Source of the DNA: an uncultured Bacilli bacterium
Lineage (GTDB): Bacteria > Bacillota_I > Bacilli_A > RF39 > UBA660
Length of the DNA: 64,000 nucleotides
Assembly: GCA_949451605.1 (NCBI GenBank)
Contig: CASTSB010000004.1
Coordinates: 62,001-126,000 of the forward strand
Direction: 5' to 3'
Shown piece by piece: positions 16,547 to 26,342 of this stretch (the first letter of the stretch is position 1; each line of letters starts with the position of its first letter). Under the pieces are notes generated by a model. The model was not told the origin of the DNA and made no database searches. It saw nothing but the letters and a program-made list of their open reading frames with translations. Both the position numbers and the translations under genes were made by a program.

Positions 16547-19498
16547 TAGTACCTCTTCTCTATCTTCTAATTTAACACTTACAAGTTTTGAAACGCCTGA
16601 TTCTTGCATTGTTATTCCATATAAGTTTTTGGCATATTCCATAGTCTTCTTTTTGTGAGTAATTATTAAGAACTGAGTTTTGTCTTTATAATGATCTAGG
16701 TATTTACCAAATTGAGAAACATTTGCCTCATCAAGAGCAGCTTCAACTTCGTCAAATAGACAGAATGGGACTGTTCTTACATTAAGAATTGCGAATAAAA
16801 GTGATATAGCAGTTAGAGTTTTTTCTCCACCTGACAATAGTGAAATTGTTGTTAATTTCTTACCTGGAGGAGAAGCAACTATTTCTATTCCTGTTGTTAA
16901 GATATTTTCTGGATTAGTTAATTTTAGATCTGCTTGTCCACCGTTAAATAATTCTTTAAATACACTTTGGAATTCAAATCTTATTTGTTCAAATGTTTTT
17001 TGAAATTCTTCTTCCATTACTCCATCCATTTCATTCATTATATCAAGTAATGTTGTTTCGGCTTTTAAAAGATCTTCTTTTTGATTTTCTAAGAATTCAT
17101 ATCTTGTATTTACTCGATCGAATTCTTCAATAGAATCTAAGTTTACCATTCCTATTCTTTTGATATTAGCTTTATAAGTATTTACTTTTATTCTTGCTTC
17201 ATCTGGTTCAATATCTAATTTATAATCATTTTTTGCTTTTTCATATGTTAATTCATATTCTTCATTTAGTGTATTTAACATACTATCAAGTTTTAAATCT
17301 ATTTTGGATATATTTATACTTAAATCATTTGCTTCTTTTTCTAAAGCCCTTAAATTAGAATTTTTTAATTTTTCTTCTGCTTGTTGTCTTTCTATTTTTT
17401 CCTTTAATTCAGATGTTTCTTTGGTTAAAGCTTCTATTCTAAGCTCTATTTGCATTTTCTTGGCATTTTTTTCATGATATAAAGCAATAAGTTCTTGTTC
17501 TTTTTGTGATATTGAATTATCATTTATAGAGTTTAGAGTTTCCCACTCTTTATTCATTGAAATTAGTTTGTCTTTTAATTTATTTAATTCGTTTTCTTTA
17601 GTATCATATTTTTCTTTTAAAGCTATTTTTTCTTTTGATATTTGAAATAACTTATCTTCTTTTATTTCTATTTCTTTGTCTAATTCTTTAGACTCTTTTG
17701 ATATTTCTTCAAGCTCTTTAATTAACAATTCTTCTTTAGCTTTTAGATTTTTTAAATCTTGTTTTAAAGAAATAATACTGGTTGATTTATAAATTGATCC
17801 TCCAGACATAGATCCACCAACATTTACAACATCGCCATCTAAAGTAACAATTTTATATCTATTTCTTATTAATTTAGCAATTCTTGTTGCGGAGTCTATA
17901 TCATTAACGATTAAAACTGTTCCTAATTGATTTTCAATTATATTTTTATATTTTGGGTTATATGTAACTAAATCTGATAAAATTCCTCTAAATTCATTTT
18001 CTTTTTTTAAGATATTTAAAGTATTTTGATCAACATATCTTGACTCAATTACTGTAAGAGGAAAAAATGTAGTTCTTCCTAAATGATTATCTTTTAGAAA
18101 GGCAATTGCTTTTTTGGCAGATTCTTCATCTTTAGTAATTACAAAATTTTTATTGGAACTAATAGCAACGTTTAAAGCTTTAGTATATTCATCATTTGTT
18201 TGTAAAATATTTCCTATTGTTGAATAAATTCCATTTAGTTGTGTAGCATTTAAAACAGATCTAACACTATTTGGCATATCTCCACCTTGTTCTATTTCTG
18301 TTTTTAAACTATCAACTTTATGTCTTATAGATATTAAATCTCTGTCATGTGAAGAATAATCGCTAGTCAACATTACTTTTTTCTGTTTAATCTTTTTCAA
18401 GTCAACTTCTTCATTATTTTCTCTTTCTTCTATTTTTGCTCCATCATTTACTAATAATTTTATATCCTCTTTTAAAACTTCAATATTGCCTTCTACTAGT
18501 GATTTATTTTCTAATAGTATACGAATTTCTTCTTTTATTTCTTCCTCTTCTTTTGTTGTTTTACTTTTTTCTTTTAAAAGATTTTTCTCTCCGTTTATAC
18601 GTTCAACTTCTTGTGCTGTTGTTAAAAGCTCTCTATTAAGAGTTGCTTTTTCATTTTCTAGTTTTTCTAATTTATTATTATCTTCTAAGTATTTTACATC
18701 ATTTTTTGAAGTTTCATTAGAAATAGTAATTATTTCTTTATCTAGTTTTTCTTTTTTTGCTTTATCTGACTCTAACTCAGAATTATAATTTTCAATATCA
18801 TAAGCTAGTAAAGCAACTTCATATTTATCAAGCCCTTGTTTATTTTCTAAATATTCTTTTGCCTTTTCACTTTGTTCTTTTAATGGTGCTATTTGTGATT
18901 CTAATTCTAAAATTATATCGTTTGCTCTATCAATATTATTATGAGTTCTATCTAATTTTCTTAAAGCTTCTTCTTTTCTTTTCTTATATTTTAAGATACC
19001 TGAGGCTTCTTCAAAAATTATTCTTCTTTCTTGGGAAGAAGATGATAGTATTCTATCAACCTCACCTTGAGAAATAATATTAAATGATTCTTTACCCATT
19101 CCTGAATCCATTAACAAATCATTTATGTCTTTTAGTCTGCATCTTTCCCCATTTAGAAAATATTCATTTTCACCACTTCTATATACTCTTCTTTTTATTG
19201 AAATTTCAGTATATGGTACGTTTAAAAAGTGATCAGAATTATCAAATACTAACTCTACACTTGCGACATTTAGTGGACTTCTACTTTTACTACCTGAGAA
19301 AATAACATCTGACATAGATCCTTCACCACGTAGAGACTTAACTGATTGCTCTCCTAAAACCCAACGTACTGCATCTACTACGTTACTTTTTCCTGAACCA
19401 TTTGGACCTACTATACATGTAATTTTACCGTCTAATTTTATATTTAATTTATCTGCAAAAGATTTAAATCCAGTCGCAGTTATTTCCTTTAAGTACAT
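16544..19498 (-). CDS. smc: Chromosome segregation ATPase SMC
   Basis: Condensin ATPase. Walker A GPNGSGKSN with WVLGEQSVKSLRG is at the N-terminus and a Q-loop region follows. Two long coiled coils flank a hinge (about 380-560), and at the C-terminus come the signature LLSGGEKTLTAISLL, Walker B CLFDEVEAALDEANV and the THKKKTM end. The length is about 984 residues, against roughly 1,150-1,190 in most bacteria; the loss appears to be in the coiled-coil arms, since head and hinge look complete. ATG 19498 is preferred over an in-frame GTG at 19507, which overlaps the ribosome site. No scpA, scpB or ftsY is adjacent. Confidence 0.94.
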   Translation of the reverse strand: MYLKEITATGFKSFADKLNIKLDGKITCIVGPNGSGKSNVVDAVRWVLGEQSVKSLRGEGSMSDVIFSGSKSRSPLNVASVELVFDNSDHFLNVPYTEISIKRRVYRSGENEYFLNGERCRLKDINDLLMDSGMGKESFNIISQGEVDRILSSSSQERRIIFEEASGILKYKKRKEEALRKLDRTHNNIDRANDIILELESQIAPLKEQSEKAKEYLENKQGLDKYEVALLAYDIENYNSELESDKAKKEKLDKEIITISNETSKNDVKYLEDNNKLEKLENEKATLNRELLTTAQEVERINGEKNLLKEKSKTTKEEEEIKEEIRILLENKSLVEGNIEVLKEDIKLLVNDGAKIEERENNEEVDLKKIKQKKVMLTSDYSSHDRDLISIRHKVDSLKTEIEQGGDMPNSVRSVLNATQLNGIYSTIGNILQTNDEYTKALNVAISSNKNFVITKDEESAKKAIAFLKDNHLGRTTFFPLTVIESRYVDQNTLNILKKENEFRGILSDLVTYNPKYKNIIENQLGTVLIVNDIDSATRIAKLIRNRYKIVTLDGDVVNVGGSMSGGSIYKSTSIISLKQDLKNLKAKEELLIKELEEISKESKELDKEIEIKEDKLFQISKEKIALKEKYDTKENELNKLKDKLISMNKEWETLNSINDNSISQKEQELIALYHEKNAKKMQIELRIEALTKETSELKEKIERQQAEEKLKNSNLRALEKEANDLSINISKIDLKLDSMLNTLNEEYELTYEKAKNDYKLDIEPDEARIKVNTYKANIKRIGMVNLDSIEEFDRVNTRYEFLENQKEDLLKAETTLLDIMNEMDGVMEEEFQKTFEQIRFEFQSVFKELFNGGQADLKLTNPENILTTGIEIVASPPGKKLTTISLLSGGEKTLTAISLLFAILNVRTVPFCLFDEVEAALDEANVSQFGKYLDHYKDKTQFLIITHKKKTMEYAKNLYGITMQESGVSKLVSVKLEDREEVL

Positions 19499-19580
19499 AT
19501 ACTTCACCCTATTTATAAGTATACTATAAGTTTATTATTTAAGCAAAGCAAAAAAGAGACTTATGTTTTTAAAAACATGA

Positions 19581-19615
19581 AAAAATAAGAGCAATTTTAC
19601 TCTTATTTTTGAAAT
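19581..19615 (-). terminator. Terminator of exported-family copy C
   Basis: AAAAATAAGAG/CTCTTATTTTT stem with flanking T-run. A second small palindrome (ATGTTTTTAAAAACAT) lies just beyond it. Confidence 0.85.
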
Positions 19616-19630
19616 ATTTATTGTAAAGTA

Positions 19631-20308
19631 CTATTCAAACATAGCTGTTGAAAAACTTATACCTTGATTCATAAATTCTATACTAAATGGCCCATCCGTT
19701 CTAACATTATCATTTGGAGAATATAAAAACCTAATCTGAATTTTCATTTTGTCGCCAGGATCAAGATAAATGTTTTTTTTATCTCCTGAAAACCACTGCC
19801 ATCCTTGATCATTTTTAAAAAACCAGTCCATATCTATCTTAGAACAAACCTTTTTAGTTAATTCTGTATCTGTACCTTCTAATGGTGTACATTTCTTTGT
19901 TGAGTTATCTTCATAATATCTTTTTAAATAAACTTTATATTTACCAGTGTTATGAAGATAAAATTCATAATCAATTTCTTGTCCTGGAGTATCTAGTGTC
20001 ATCGAAACATTACTTATAGTTATTTTTTTTGTACCATTTTCAATAACAGCAATGCTTCCAGTTTGAGTAAGAGGAACTGTTTCGGCATACGCTCCTAATT
20101 TACCTATTCTTGGAGTTATATTATTATCACTTGTACTAGTCTCAGATGCTGATGCTAGTACTTGAAAATTATCTGGATTTGGTGATACTGTGGTACTTGA
20201 TTTTATACTTAAATTAGATGAGAATGTTGCAAAGGCTATGGACATTAATCCTATTGCAAGAACAAGGATTCCTATTTTTATATTGTTTTTTTGTCTTATT
20301 GTTCTCAT
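19631..20308 (-). CDS. Exported-family protein, intact copy C
   Basis: 225 residues with one N-terminal hydrophobic segment ending IAFATFSSNLSIKSSTTV, then PNPDNFQV and a beta-rich secreted domain. The family features are a C-x14-C pair (CTPLEGTDTELTKKVC) and a C-terminal RTDGPFSIEF block. The short A-x-F-S motif after the hydrophobic segment resembles the N-termini of TasA/camelysin-type fibre proteins, but that is only a likeness and no SipW-type peptidase is in the window. The same N-terminal pattern (AYASFNSVLNI) begins the DUF285 protein. Single gene with a good ribosome site and its own terminator. Confidence 0.8.
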   Translation of the reverse strand: MRTIRQKNNIKIGILVLAIGLMSIAFATFSSNLSIKSSTTVSPNPDNFQVLASASETSTSDNNITPRIGKLGAYAETVPLTQTGSIAVIENGTKKITISNVSMTLDTPGQEIDYEFYLHNTGKYKVYLKRYYEDNSTKKCTPLEGTDTELTKKVCSKIDMDWFFKNDQGWQWFSGDKKNIYLDPGDKMKIQIRFLYSPNDNVRTDGPFSIEFMNQGISFSTAMFE

Positions 20309-20375
20309 TTTACACCTCTATTATCCTTATTATATATATATTTTTTTTTGCAAGGTATAAATAGATAAATATTTT

Positions 20376-21212
20376 TTATTCTTGTAATAACGTATCTAAT
20401 CTTTGAAATGAATAGCCTTTACTTCTTATATAATTAATTATATAATCTAATTCTTTTTTTACTTCACTAGTTAACTCAACTGAAATAATAAATCCATTAT
20501 TTAAATCATCTCTAATTGTTTTAGATGGATTTTTATATAGAACAAGATTTGGAATAATCGTATGCATTTTATATTTCTTACATATCTTTAATAATTCATC
20601 ATTTTCTTCTTCTGTATAGCAATATTTATTTGGAACTCCTGTTATGCTATGTAAATAATTACTTGATGCAGAAATGTCCACTTGAGATATTTTATTAAAA
20701 TAAAGTTCTACTTGATAGTTATTTAATTTTTTTATTTTTTCAATATTATTATCTATTATTTCTTCATTTAGAAATAAAGTGGCAGGTATTTTTTCATTAT
20801 CCAAGTAATTTGTTATAAGATTTAATGTTTCACTACTATCTATTTTAAAAATTAAGCTTATTTGTTTTTTGGATTCATTACCTCTAACTACATATTTATC
20901 AAAATGATTACTTATTGAAACTATAGGACTGACGCTTTGTAAAGTAGTTAAAGATTCATTGTAGGCGCCATATTTTTTCATTTTTGAATATGATTTATTT
21001 TCATCTACTTTTTTACCTTTAGTTCCAGGAATAATTTTATTTTCTTGTATTTTGGCATTAGTTGCTTTTATTTCAAATTTGTCTTTAGATGATTCAATTT
21101 TTTTCATGATAGGATCAGTATGTCTTATTAAATCTATTGATTTATTAGTATAGTAAAAACTAAATACCATTAAGCTTATTGCAGATATTATTTTCAATAT
21201 TTTATTTTTCAT
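20376..21212 (-). CDS. YlxY-like degenerate polysaccharide deacetylase
   Basis: N-terminal membrane segment (about 5-22), then a NodB-fold domain. QISLIFKID matches the first strand of polysaccharide deacetylases and KIPATLFLNEEI matches their ATFF motif. The catalytic Asp-Asp and the HxxxH metal pair are absent, so it is probably not an active deacetylase. The position after pnp matches ylxY, which follows pnp in Bacillus, and this supports the family more than the sequence alone. The start at 21212 is chosen from AGGTGA, 5 bases before the ATG; the in-frame GTG upstream overlaps that site. Confidence 0.65.
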   Translation of the reverse strand: MKNKILKIISAISLMVFSFYYTNKSIDLIRHTDPIMKKIESSKDKFEIKATNAKIQENKIIPGTKGKKVDENKSYSKMKKYGAYNESLTTLQSVSPIVSISNHFDKYVVRGNESKKQISLIFKIDSSETLNLITNYLDNEKIPATLFLNEEIIDNNIEKIKKLNNYQVELYFNKISQVDISASSNYLHSITGVPNKYCYTEEENDELLKICKKYKMHTIIPNLVLYKNPSKTIRDDLNNGFIISVELTSEVKKELDYIINYIRSKGYSFQRLDTLLQE

Positions 21213-21249
21213 TATTATCACCTGATTAAGTATATGAAAAAAAGATTCA

Positions 21250-23421
21250 TTACTGAACCTTTTCTTTATCTTCTTTTACCTCTTTTTTAGGAAGAGCATC
21301 TTTACGAGAAAAATTTTGACGTCCTTTTTTATCTGGACCTAATGCTTTAACTATTATTTCGTCACCAATAGAAACCACATCTTCTACTTTTTCTACTCTT
21401 TCTCTATCTAATTGAGATATATGTACTAGACCTTCACATCCAGGCCATAATTGTACGAAACATCCAAATTCTTCTAGTTTAACTACTTTCGCTTCGTATA
21501 TTTTTCCTTCTTCAATTTCTCGAGTTATATTTTCTATCATTTCTTTTGTTTTATTTATTATTTCTTGATCAGAATGGTAAATAATTACACGTCCATCATC
21601 TTCTAATTCAACTTTTACTGCATTTATATTTGTTACTTCTGTAACATTAGAAGCCTCACAAATAATTTTAGTAATCATTTCTCCGCCTTTACCAATTACA
21701 TCTTTAATTTTGGCTGGGTTTATTTTGAATGTTAACATTTTTGGAGCATATTTTGAAACTTCTTTTCTTGGCTCTTTAATTTGTTTAGTTATTACATTTA
21801 ATATTTGCATACGAGCTTTTTTTGCTTGAGCTAAAGCTTCTTTTAATATTTTTTCAGTTATACCTTTTATTTTGATATCCATTTGAAGAGCTGTAATTCC
21901 GTTTTCTGTTCCAGCAACTTTAAAGTCCATATCACCTAAGTGATCTTCCATCCCTTGAATATCTGTTAGAATAGTATAATCATCATCATGAGTAATTAAT
22001 CCCATAGCAATTCCTGCAACTGGAGCTTTAATTGGTACTCCTGCAGCCATAAGAGACATACATCCAGCACAAATACTTGCTTGTGATGATGAACCATTTG
22101 ATTCTAAGATTTCAGAAACTACACGAATTGTATATGGAAATTCTTCTTCTGATGGGATTACTTGTGCTAACGCTTTTTCTCCTAAAGCACCATGACCAAT
22201 TTCCCTTCTACCAGGAGCACCATATCTTCCAGTTTCTCCTACTGAGAATTGAGGAAAGTTATAGTGTAACATAAATCTTTTTTGATCTTCTAATCCTAAA
22301 CCATCTATAACTTGATGTTCATTTAGAGCACCTAATGTAGTAATTGATAAGCTTTGAGTCTCTCCACGAGTAAATAATGCTGAACCATGAGTTCTTGGTA
22401 AAATATCAATATCAGTTGATAATGGCCTTATTTCATCCATTTTTCTACCGTCTGCACGTAAGCCTTCTTTAACTACTATACTTCTAAATATCTCATATTC
22501 AACATCACTTAAAACCATATTTACTTTTACAAGTAATTCTTTTAATTCTTGTTCTTTTAAAATATTTTCATTTTCTTTAGTATAAAGTTCAATTATTTCT
22601 TCTTTTATTGCATCAACTGCAGCATACTTTTCTAATTTTTCTTTAATACGTAATGCTTTATCCATTTTGTCAGTTGCAAGAGATTTAATTCTTTCAATCA
22701 TTTCAGGTTCTGGAGTCAATGTTTCATATTCCATTTTATCAACACCTATTTCCTTGATAATTTCTTCTTGGAAAGAAATAAGTTCTTTTACAGCGCTATG
22801 ACCTAACATTAATGCTTCTAACATTACATCTTCATCTACTTGTTTAGCACTAGACTCTACCATATTAATAGCTTCTTTAGTTCCTGCAACAGTTAAATCT
22901 AAATCAGATTTTTCTAACTCTTCTGGAGTTGGATTTATAATAAATTCACCATCTACTCTACCTACTTTTACACCAGCTATTGGTCCATTAAATGGAATCT
23001 TTGAAATAGAAGTTGCTAAAGAAGATGCAAACATAGCTGTTAATTCTGGTGAACAATCCTGATCAACAGATAATACAGTTGATATTATTTGTACTTCATT
23101 TTTAAATCCTTCCGGAAATAAAGGACGCATAGGACGATCTATCATTCTAGCTGCAAGTGTTGCAGATTCACTTGGTCTTCCTTCTCTTTTAATAAATCCT
23201 CCTGGAATTTTACCTACTGAATATAATTTTTCTTGATAGTTAACTGTTAGTGGAAAAAAATCTGATAATAAATTAACAGTTTTAGAAACAACTGCTGCTG
23301 TTAATATTACTGTGTCATTATATCTTACTAAAACAGAACCATCTGCTTGTTTTGCTAGTTCTCCATGTTCAACTACTATTTTTCTTCCATGAAAATCAAA
23401 CTCAAACACTTTTTTTGTCAT
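21250..23421 (-). CDS. pnp: Polynucleotide phosphorylase
   Basis: 3'-5' phosphorolytic RNA degradation enzyme. Two RNase PH domains surround a helical region, the second carrying [14 protein letters not shown] and [26 protein letters not shown] domain ([17 protein letters not shown]) and a C-terminal S1 domain ([20 protein letters not shown]) follow. The length of 723 is normal. The usual neighbour rpsO is one gene upstream, separated by an unknown ORF at 23442. Confidence 0.97.
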   Translation of the reverse strand: MTKKVFEFDFHGRKIVVEHGELAKQADGSVLVRYNDTVILTAAVVSKTVNLLSDFFPLTVNYQEKLYSVGKIPGGFIKREGRPSESATLAARMIDRPMRPLFPEGFKNEVQIISTVLSVDQDCSPELTAMFASSLATSISKIPFNGPIAGVKVGRVDGEFIINPTPEELEKSDLDLTVAGTKEAINMVESSAKQVDEDVMLEALMLGHSAVKELISFQEEIIKEIGVDKMEYETLTPEPEMIERIKSLATDKMDKALRIKEKLEKYAAVDAIKEEIIELYTKENENILKEQELKELLVKVNMVLSDVEYEIFRSIVVKEGLRADGRKMDEIRPLSTDIDILPRTHGSALFTRGETQSLSITTLGALNEHQVIDGLGLEDQKRFMLHYNFPQFSVGETGRYGAPGRREIGHGALGEKALAQVIPSEEEFPYTIRVVSEILESNGSSSQASICAGCMSLMAAGVPIKAPVAGIAMGLITHDDDYTILTDIQGMEDHLGDMDFKVAGTENGITALQMDIKIKGITEKILKEALAQAKKARMQILNVITKQIKEPRKEVSKYAPKMLTFKINPAKIKDVIGKGGEMITKIICEASNVTEVTNINAVKVELEDDGRVIIYHSDQEIINKTKEMIENITREIEEGKIYEAKVVKLEEFGCFVQLWPGCEGLVHISQLDRERVEKVEDVVSIGDEIIVKALGPDKKGRQNFSRKDALPKKEVKEDKEKVQ

Positions 23422-23441
23422 TTTTACACCTCTTTTTGTTA

Positions 23442-24104
23442 TTATTTTAATTTATTTTCCATATAAATACTTAATATTTTCTTTTTGCTTAATTCATTAT
23501 TATTAAAAAGATTTGCATTTATATTGAATTCTTCTTTAAATGATTTTATATTTCCAGTTATTATTATATCACCTTTTTTTAACATTTTATCATTATATGG
23601 ATAATAATCACCAGTTAAAAGATCAAAATAATTAAATTTTTCATCATATGGAGTGCTTGTTCTCCTTAATAATCTATCAGGTAATATTATTTTAGAATGA
23701 CAATCATAAATAACGCTCTCGGGCATATAAACTTTTTCATTAAAAAATAATCCAGGCATACAATATGCATACATTAACTGATAAAAAGGAGTCACATCAA
23801 CTTTATTTTTGCTTTCTCTTATATTTGAAATTTTAACCACTTCTCTTATATCACCAATAAAAACTTCATTTAGTGGTATATTTTCATTTTCGCTTTTTTG
23901 AAAATTTTTTTTAATATTATTTTTAAATGAAATACCTTTACAACTTACCAATTTATTGTAAGAAATTAAACTTTCTAGTATTAAATCATTGTGTTTATAT
24001 ACATTTGAATTTTCTAAATCAATATAAGTTTTATCATCTTTTTTGTATAAAAGACATCTTTCAATATTATTATTGTATCCGATATAAATTTTTTTCTTAT
24101 CCAT
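23442..24104 (-). CDS. Unknown protein inserted between rpsO and pnp
   Basis: 220 residues with no signal peptide or membrane segment and a good ribosome site (AGGTGA). It looks soluble, with a charged N-terminal half and a conserved-looking [31 protein letters not shown] block. It lies 41 bases after rpsO (behind the rpsO terminator) and 20 bases before pnp, so it is probably co-transcribed with pnp. I recognise no family. Confidence 0.7.
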   Translation of the reverse strand: MDKKKIYIGYNNNIERCLLYKKDDKTYIDLENSNVYKHNDLILESLISYNKLVSCKGISFKNNIKKNFQKSENENIPLNEVFIGDIREVVKISNIRESKNKVDVTPFYQLMYAYCMPGLFFNEKVYMPESVIYDCHSKIILPDRLLRRTSTPYDEKFNYFDLLTGDYYPYNDKMLKKGDIIITGNIKSFKEEFNINANLFNNNELSKKKILSIYMENKLK

Positions 24105-24116
24105 TTTTCACCTTTA

Positions 24117-24150
24117 AATAAAAAAATAGACACTAAATATTGTGTCTACT
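24117..24150 (-). terminator. Terminator of rpsO
   Basis: TAGACAC/GTGTCTA stem overlapping the rpsO stop codon and followed by seven T on the minus strand. It would separate rpsO from pnp expression. Confidence 0.85.
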
Positions 24151-24415
24151 TTCTTAATCCTAATTTTTTAATAACTTCACGATAACTTTGAATATCTTTC
24201 TTAGCTAAGTATTGTAACATATTTCTACGTTGTCCTACTTTCTTTAAAAGACCTCTGTTTGAATGATAATCGTGTTTATGAACTTTTAAATGTTCTGTTA
24301 GATCATTAATTTCTTTTGTAAGAATTGCTATTTGAACTTCTGCAGAACCTGTATCTTTTTCATTCTTAGCAAATTCTTTAATGATACTAGCTTTTTCTTC
24401 TTTTGTTAATGCCAT
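24146..24415 (-). CDS. rpsO: 30S ribosomal protein S15
   Basis: 89 residues, the standard length: [15 protein letters not shown] at the start, with [24 protein letters not shown] and [15 protein letters not shown]. The ATG at 24415 follows AGGAAG at 8 bases; the in-frame GTG at 24424 overlaps it and is rejected. Confidence 0.98.
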   Translation of the reverse strand: MALTKEEKASIIKEFAKNEKDTGSAEVQIAILTKEINDLTEHLKVHKHDYHSNRGLLKKVGQRRNMLQYLAKKDIQSYREVIKKLGLRK

Positions 24416-24499
24416 TATTAACACTTCCTTTCTTTAATATCCACCAGTACTAAGTAAAAAGTCGGAAATTCTTTTAACCTAGAATCGGTAAGCAATAGT

Positions 24500-24528
24500 A
24501 TTATACTATTAAATTAATATTTTGGCAA
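24500..24528 (-). promoter_or_regulatory. Promoter of rpsO
   Basis: Minus-strand TTGCCA (24523-24528), 17 bases, TATAAT (24500-24505). About 80 bases of leader follow, containing an AGAATT/GATTCT-type hairpin that could take part in S15 feedback control; that role is inferred only. Confidence 0.72.
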
Positions 24529-24621
24529 GTAAATTTTATTTTAAAAATATCTAAAAAATTATTTTAAATAAACTGACTTTAATTTTTTACTAATTTGTGA
24601 TACATTCATATTGGTGAGAAA

Positions 24622-25347
24622 ATGTTAAATTTAATAAAAGATGATTATAAAAAAAATAAAGAATTTATTATAAAAATTGTAAAGTTAATATCTATATTTT
24701 TACTATTTTTTTTAATAGACTTTGCTCAGTTAATTCCAATTAAGATTTTTGGTTTAAAATCAATAAGCAATTCAATGACGGTGATACTGGATACATTTAA
24801 AAATTTAATACTTATGTTAATATTATTTATGATTTATAGAAAAGATTTAATTAAAGATTTTCAAAAGTTTAAAGCAAAAATATCTGATAATTTAGATATA
24901 GCAATTAAATATTGGTTTGTAGGCTTAATTGGAATGATTATTTCTAATTTAATTATTGGTCTTTTTTTTACAAAAGGTGGAACTGCAAATAATGAACAAA
25001 TTGTTCAGTCATATATAACATATCTTCCTTGGATGATGGTAATTGATGCAGGCATTATTGCTCCATTTACAGAAGAAATGGTATTTAGAAAAGCATTTAG
25101 AAATTTATTTAAAAATAAATGGTTATTTACAATTGTGACTGGATTAGTATTTGGTTCAATGCATGTTATATTTTCTATAAATAATTGGACTGATATTTTA
25201 TATATTATTCCTTATAGTTTCTTAGGAGGAGCTTTTGCCCTAGCTTACTGGGATACTGATACAATATTTTCTTCTTATGCTTTGCATGCATTACATAATA
25301 CAATATCTATTGTTTCATCTATAATAGCCCTTGGATTTATTTTCTAA
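24622..25347 (+). CDS. CPBP-family (CAAX-type) intramembrane protease
   Basis: 241 residues with six to seven membrane segments. The family motifs are intact: FTEEMVFRKAF (EExxxR), FGSMHVIFS (first His) and YALHALHNT (second His motif). In Bacilli such proteins process peptides or give immunity to bacteriocins; the substrate here is unknown. The gene is alone on the plus strand, and an IS remnant lies directly downstream. Confidence 0.88.
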   Translation: MLNLIKDDYKKNKEFIIKIVKLISIFLLFFLIDFAQLIPIKIFGLKSISNSMTVILDTFKNLILMLILFMIYRKDLIKDFQKFKAKISDNLDIAIKYWFVGLIGMIISNLIIGLFFTKGGTANNEQIVQSYITYLPWMMVIDAGIIAPFTEEMVFRKAFRNLFKNKWLFTIVTGLVFGSMHVIFSINNWTDILYIIPYSFLGGAFALAYWDTDTIFSSYALHALHNTISIVSSIIALGFIF

Positions 25348-25370
25348 AGAAAAACACTATATTTTTAATG

Positions 25371-26015
25371 TGAATCCCATTTAGGAGACATCAAATAAAA
25401 AACCAGTATATTAAAAAGAGAAAAGTTATTTTTCTCTTTTTCTTAATCTTTGATTTTCTTATATATTCTGCCATTAGATTGTATTTTTTCTATTATTATT
25501 GCTTTAATTATCAAATAAACACATAGTCAGGATCTTTCTTATTTCTATACTTATAATAGGTTTTTGGACTTATATTAAGTACGGTACACATGTTAGTAAG
25601 TTTATAATTATTCCTATATAAATTTATAAATGTTACTTTCTCTCTCGTTGTGCCTGGAGGAAGACCTTGTATTTTTTTAATATCTCATATCTTTCTCTCC
25701 AATCATCTTTGGTTTAATTAGATTCTTTTTTTCTACCACGCTTTTGTCCTTGCCCAATATATTTTTTTAGATGATTTCGTTTAGAAGTCCATGTTTTTAT
25801 AGTTCCAGATAGGATATTATATTTTGCTGAAAAATATTTTATATTGTGTTTTTCTTTATATTAATCTAAAATCACTTTTTTAACATCAAATATATAATTA
25901 TTAAATTTTTGGCCTTCTTTTGCTATAGAAAAATACAACTCCTTTCGGAAGTGTATTATATCATTTTTCTTGAACTGTTTTTTTATTTGATTTCTACTCT
26001 AAGAGGTGCAGTTCA
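25371..26015. mobile_element. Decayed IS3-like element
   Basis: About 645 bases bounded by imperfect inverted ends. The left end reads TGAATCCC...ATCAAATAAAAAA-CCAGT; the right end, on the minus strand, reads TGAACTGC...ATCAAATAAAAAAACAGT. Transposase coding lies on the minus strand. An intact IS3 element would be about twice as long, so most of orfB is gone. The 300-base-plus gene-free stretch here is explained by this element, with exported-family copy E beyond its right end. Confidence 0.7.
25511..25930 (-). pseudogene. Remnant IS3-family transposase (OrfA-like)
   Basis: Reading one minus-strand frame through two stop codons gives a helix-turn-helix stretch (SAKYNILSGTIKTWTSKRNHL). After it come KRGRKKES, WRERYEILKKIQGL, then LYRNNYKLTNMCTVLNISPKTYYKYRNKKD ending in TGA. 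This matches the OrfA end and start of OrfB of IS3-type elements. Non-functional. Confidence 0.75.
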
Positions 26016-26039
26016 TTTTATAGTTTTTTTCATTCATTT

Positions 26040-26175
26040 TTAAGACTTAGGTAATGAAGACAGATTAATTATTATATCATCTATTTCTACTCTAAATGGT
26101 CTATCTGCTATGTTATTTGAAGAATTGGCTTCATATATAATATTAAGTATGTTAATTTGCAAATAAAGCTAAATG
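26040..26175 (-). pseudogene. Exported-family protein (copy E), C-terminal fragment
   Basis: The frame reads LQINILNIIYEANSSNN then IADRPFRVEIDDIIINL and stops at TAA. It aligns with the end of the intact copies (K-x-QIRFLYSP ... DGPF-x-IE). No N-terminal part can be found upstream, where 26176-26342 is AT-rich and shows nothing else. It lies 25 bases from the IS remnant, which may have caused the loss. Confidence 0.78.
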
Positions 26176-26342
26176 GTCCTCATAACAGCTAGTTTTTTTA
26201 CTTTTTATATATAATTGATTATATTATAATGCTTTAATAAATATTTTTGTAGAATAATTAAAAAAAAGAAATTTAGTAATTCTAAGTTTTTTTTATAATA
26301 TGTTAATTAATAATTTTATAGTCATTTTCAAAAGTAAAGTAT

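Noticed and set aside
18486-18788. 100-residue plus-strand ORF within smc
   Set aside because: Shadow ORF opposite a coiled-coil region; composition is the complement of Lys/Glu codons.
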